From the NCBI GenBank assembly GCA_949152475.1, contig OX424566.1, positions 10,811,177 to 10,875,176 of the forward strand: DNA of 64,000 nt. The letters run 5' to 3'. Shown piece by piece: positions 61,081 to 64,000 of this stretch. The first letter of the stretch is position 1, and every line of letters begins with the position of its first letter. The position numbers and the translations under genes were made by a program. Origin of the DNA: Terebella lapidaria. Lineage: Eukaryota > Annelida > Polychaeta > Terebellida > Terebellidae. The notes below the pieces were generated by a model, which saw only the letters and a program-made list of their open reading frames with translations, was not told the origin of the DNA and ran no database searches.

Positions 61081-62204
61081 ACCCTGCTCTTGGACAGCCA
61101 GACCTTGTATTCTGTTCTGGTGTCGAGTTCCAGATAGGCTGTGACGAGTCCGATGTGATGATGGGTACAGTGTGTCTAGGCAGCTCGTGGGGCGATATGA
61201 CTATGGGTACGGTGTGTAACCACACGGCTGAGAACTGTCTGGATGATTACATGGTGACATGGGACAGCCAATTTCGTTCCCAGCTGCAGCAATGTCTCTG
61301 GACCGAGTCCACATGTCGGATCGACATAAATGATGCTACACTATCAGCAGTCTCCAAGGACAAGTGTGTCAGTCACTTTCTGTCTGGAGAGAGATACGAT
61401 TACATGGCAGTATTTGGACATCACTGCTTATCGAGTAAGTTATGGGGTAACAATGTTTCCGATTGTGAAACTATCAAGGGTCTTACTTTCCATGCATCAT
61501 AAATATAAATGGACCGATTATGTTATCTACTTCAATACGTTTTTTTGCAGGTCGAATCGCTTACGATGTTTGTAGGACTCCAGATAACCAAACTTTGCCA
61601 GAGACAGGTTATGTGCACAGCCCTGGTTTTCCTTCGGATGTTCGGGAAGATCGAAATTGCAGCCTCACTTTGTACTCCCTCGAACGCACTAATGTTGTGT
61701 TCTTGATCCAGCGTGTCCAATTGGAGGACGAGGTTGGGGATCACATGACAATAACTGCCCTCTCACAGGAAGGCTTTCTGGAGCACGCTCATAGCTGGAC
61801 TGGAAGTGATGTGTACAAAGAGGAGGCATTCACTTTGAACTCCACATTCGGATTTAAGATCGAATATATACAAGCATGGCCACTTGATGGCTTTCTGATC
61901 TCATACACAGGTGAATTTTGGTGATTAACTACAGGATTAGCATGCCCTATTTATGTAATCAGGTCCAATAAGAATATGTAGGAAATAATCCACTCTCATG
62001 GAATCACCTAGGGAAATCATTGCTTTGGTTGGTTTTCTATTTTCAGTCTCAGAACCAACACCAGTGTCTGACACTGTACCAAGCCAGGTTGTAGAGTCTG
62101 ACAACCCTTCAAAACCTCCACCCAACAGGGCCACTGCGTTTAAGGATATTTGGATCCGATGTCTCGTTGTTTTCAGTGGCATGTTCACACGTTTATTACA
62201 CTGA
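61081..62204 (+). CDS. SUEL-like lectin/CUB domain extracellular protein, 3' exons
   Basis: Three exons, 61,081-61,434, 61,551-61,910 and 62,047-62,204, have good GT-AG borders (TTGCAG, GTAAGT, TTGCAG, GTGAAT, TTTCAG) and all introns are phase 1, typical of shuffled extracellular modules. Exon 1 encodes about 118 residues with a Cys pattern (FCSGVEFQIGC ... LQQCLWTESTCRIDIND ... DKC ... HHC) like SUEL/rhamnose-binding lectin domains. Exon 2 encodes a CUB-type domain (C at DVCRTP, GYVHSPGFPSDV, DRNCSLTL, GFKIEYIQAW, GFLISYTG) with only two of the usual four Cys. Exon 3 is a Pro/Ser/Thr-rich stalk ending in a moderately hydrophobic tail (IWIRCLVVFSGMF), perhaps a membrane anchor. The signal peptide exon was not found in the window, so the gene is partial at the 5' side. 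It is convergent with the minus-strand YWTD gene. Confidence 0.72.
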
Positions 62205-62909
62205 GTGATCAGTACCGAGACAATTACGTGGATGAAATGAACAATGTATGCCCTTGAACTGACATTTCATCATTGATGTCAAGTATTACTTTTCTATGCA
62301 TTGATTTACCTTCGAGGTGATACCCACAGGTTTCCTGTATTTCATATATATATGTCTACGTGCATGTTGTGATGTTTCCACGATATATTTCTCATATCAT
62401 ATGTTGCTACTGAAAGAGGCATTATGATACACCAAAGGATCAACAACATGGAGTGTGAACAATCAACACCGCTTTTATTTTCAATCATAGGACGAATAAT
62501 GTTTTCTTGTGATACATCAACAGAAATGGTCATTGTCTTCAGTGCAGTTACAGTCTTGTAAATGTCAGCAATGACATATAAACTGAAGCAAAAACATGAT
62601 ACAAATTTTGTTTTAATTTTCCTCCGATAATGCAAGGTGATTCATTTATCTATCTCACCATATAGTGAGTGTTTAAAACATATTCACAAAATCCAGATGC
62701 ACATGAGTAGAACAGATTGTGTCCCAACCAGTAATTTCACCCCCATACTGGGCATGCTGTCTGCAAATATATAAGACATAGTGCAAAACATTTATGACTC
62801 CACGTTAGCAATTTTTGTTTGATTTGCAAACCAAAGTGATACATGAGAATGTATATTTGCATTCCGCGAAGCTAGTGCCTTCGAGTTGTTGCTCCTGTGA
62901 GACCCTTAC
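62205..62909. other. Intergenic stretch between convergent genes
   Basis: It should hold the 3' UTR of the plus-strand CUB gene and possibly further exons of the minus-strand gene. I see no convincing exon: one minus-strand open segment near 62,480-62,580 has an acceptor-like TTGCTTCAG, but its phase does not match the phase-1 exons upstream. Confidence 0.4.
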
Positions 62910-63810
62910 CCGAAGTGATGATATCAAACACTGAGAGAGCAGTAGTAGTCACACCAGACCTGACATCCTGTACTCCAGTACCAGTCGAATGTGCTGTGGC
63001 TCTACCAGTTGTGTAGTACCCAGTCGTGGTGAGGTTGTCTACAGCTGTTACCTCAATGGAGGTATCAGCTACAGGTTGTAACGTTGTGGAGTCCAGCTCG
63101 TTCATTGAAGCTATGGATAGAATATGTCAAATTTAGTCCTAATTGATAATGTTATCCCTTCCAAGTGTGAATCCCTTCCAAAGGCACACGATAGGCAATT
63201 CACTAGATGAGACCAATAAATAAATACATACACATGTGTAGTTGAAGTATATAGGAGTTCATAAACACACGAGTGAAAACAGGATAAAACATGGAGATAC
63301 ACTATATATGACTCGTGGATGGCAGAACACAACAGCAGACATATTGACCAAAATGAGCTACAAATTAGAGCAATATATATTCCAGTTCTGCCATCACAAA
63401 ATCACACATCCGTCTCTGCTCAACTCTGGTTACAATAAAACAAAAATACACTGGATAATTAGGGAACTCACGGACATATTGTAAGTCTATGCTCGACAGT
63501 CCCCAGAATATCGTACTCAGTAGAAGAGATTTTCCCTCATTGTACTTGTCTATCCTGTGGATATTTCTGAAAGGCATGTATTGCACAAACATTGTTCATC
63601 CAGTACAACTGAAAATCTTGGTGATGTTAGAGGTTGAAGTAGAATATTTCACTACGCACTCGAGTGAGGACACATAGATGATATCGTGATCCACCTCGAC
63701 ATCAGTACAGGGCAGTTTGATTACGTGGTCATAGTCTCTGCGTCCCTTCCCCAACAGCGACACTCGTCCCACCTGGCGGCGTGCATTGTCACACCAGTAC
63801 AAGTGACCTT
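62910..63810 (-). CDS. YWTD beta-propeller protein, two internal exons (in-frame TGA)
   Basis: Two minus-strand exons, 63,810-63,472 and 63,110-62,910, both phase 1 at each end. They have acceptors TTCACAG and CCATAG and donors GTGAGT and GTAAGG. The first encodes LDL-receptor class B (YWTD) repeat sequence: EGHLYWCDNARRQVGRVSL, then KLPCTDVEVDHDIIYVSS and FRNIHRIDKYNEG. The second encodes a Thr/Ser-rich linker (VDNLTTTGYYTTGRATAHS). The first exon is interrupted by a TGA codon at 63,596-63,598, with the same frame continuing on both sides. This may be a nonsense allele, a pseudogene or a sequence error. The 5' part lies beyond the right edge and the 3' part is not identified. LRP or nidogen-like receptors have such propellers; I cannot say which this is. 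Confidence 0.6.
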
Positions 63811-64000
63811 CTGTGAATGAATACCGGTGCGAGTTAATTACAAGTATGTTTATGTAGGGTATCAAGATTCGTTAAAAATGCGACATATGCTTTCGGTTGT
63901 TTTTGTTTTTAAATCTCTTGATACCAGTATGTATTTGGATAAGCACATCGTTGAGTTTCTTTTCTCTTGAAAGAAAATCCCTTCGGATTTCCATTGGTAT
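63811..64000 (-). other. Intron of the YWTD gene, to the window edge
   Basis: Upstream of the 63,810 acceptor on the minus strand. No further exon is seen before the edge. Confidence 0.4.

Noticed and set aside
62342..62635. Additional minus-strand exon of the YWTD gene
   Set aside because: An acceptor-like TTGCTTCAG exists, but the open frame has the wrong phase for the phase-1 exons and contains no domain.
24145..63592. Numerous open frames of 60-90 codons in unique and repeat DNA
   Set aside because: They are at chance length, with no domains, conserved motifs or coherent splice sites.

Overview
The window looks like nuclear DNA of an invertebrate metazoan, probably marine. There are no operons or bacterial signals. 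Coding pieces are short exons with GT-AG introns, extracellular-domain exons are all phase 1, non-coding DNA is A+T rich, and about half the window is satellite. SUEL-like, CUB and YWTD modules, a THAP transposase and non-LTR elements are compatible with a mollusc, annelid, amphioxus or hemichordate. I cannot name the taxon.

Layout: (1) 1-21,096 is a 42-bp satellite array, about 500 units, with higher-order duplication blocks of roughly 2.1-5 kb. Its many long open frames are an artefact of a stop-poor unit whose length is a multiple of three. (2) 21.1-23.8 kb holds a dispersed repeat and unassigned DNA. (3) 23,833-33,059 is a 9.2-kb DNA transposon with 31-bp terminal inverted repeats and TTAA on both sides. 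It carries a minus-strand, multi-exon THAP transposase pseudogene, which together with TTAA points to the Kolobok superfamily. Later repeats are nested inside it. (4) 33.4-36.1 kb is a second inverted-repeat element with PIF/Harbinger-like and reverse transcriptase fragments. (5) 36.2-37.1 kb is a fold-back element around a 20-bp tandem repeat rich in ACGCGT. (6) 37.2-39.7 kb is a 5'-truncated non-LTR retrotransposon with an intact RT frame. (7) 41.5-43.2 kb is a G+C-rich island with a gag-like frame. (8) 45.4-47.5 kb is a third inverted-repeat element with a TATA box, a short ORF and another copy of the RT fragment. (9) 48.4-49.5 kb is the 3' end of another non-LTR element. (10) 50.0-59.5 kb is a 34-bp satellite array flanked on both sides by copies of the same ~158-bp sequence.

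(11) The last 3 kb holds the only likely host genes. They are convergent and partial: a plus-strand secreted or surface protein (SUEL-like domain, CUB domain, Pro/Ser/Thr-rich tail) ending at 62,204, and a minus-strand gene with YWTD beta-propeller repeats and a Thr/Ser-rich linker entering from the right edge, interrupted by one in-frame TGA. Everything else is mobile or repetitive DNA, most of it broken. The most notable finding is that the THAP gene, matched inverted repeats and TTAA duplications together define one complete, unusually long and inactivated Kolobok-like transposon.
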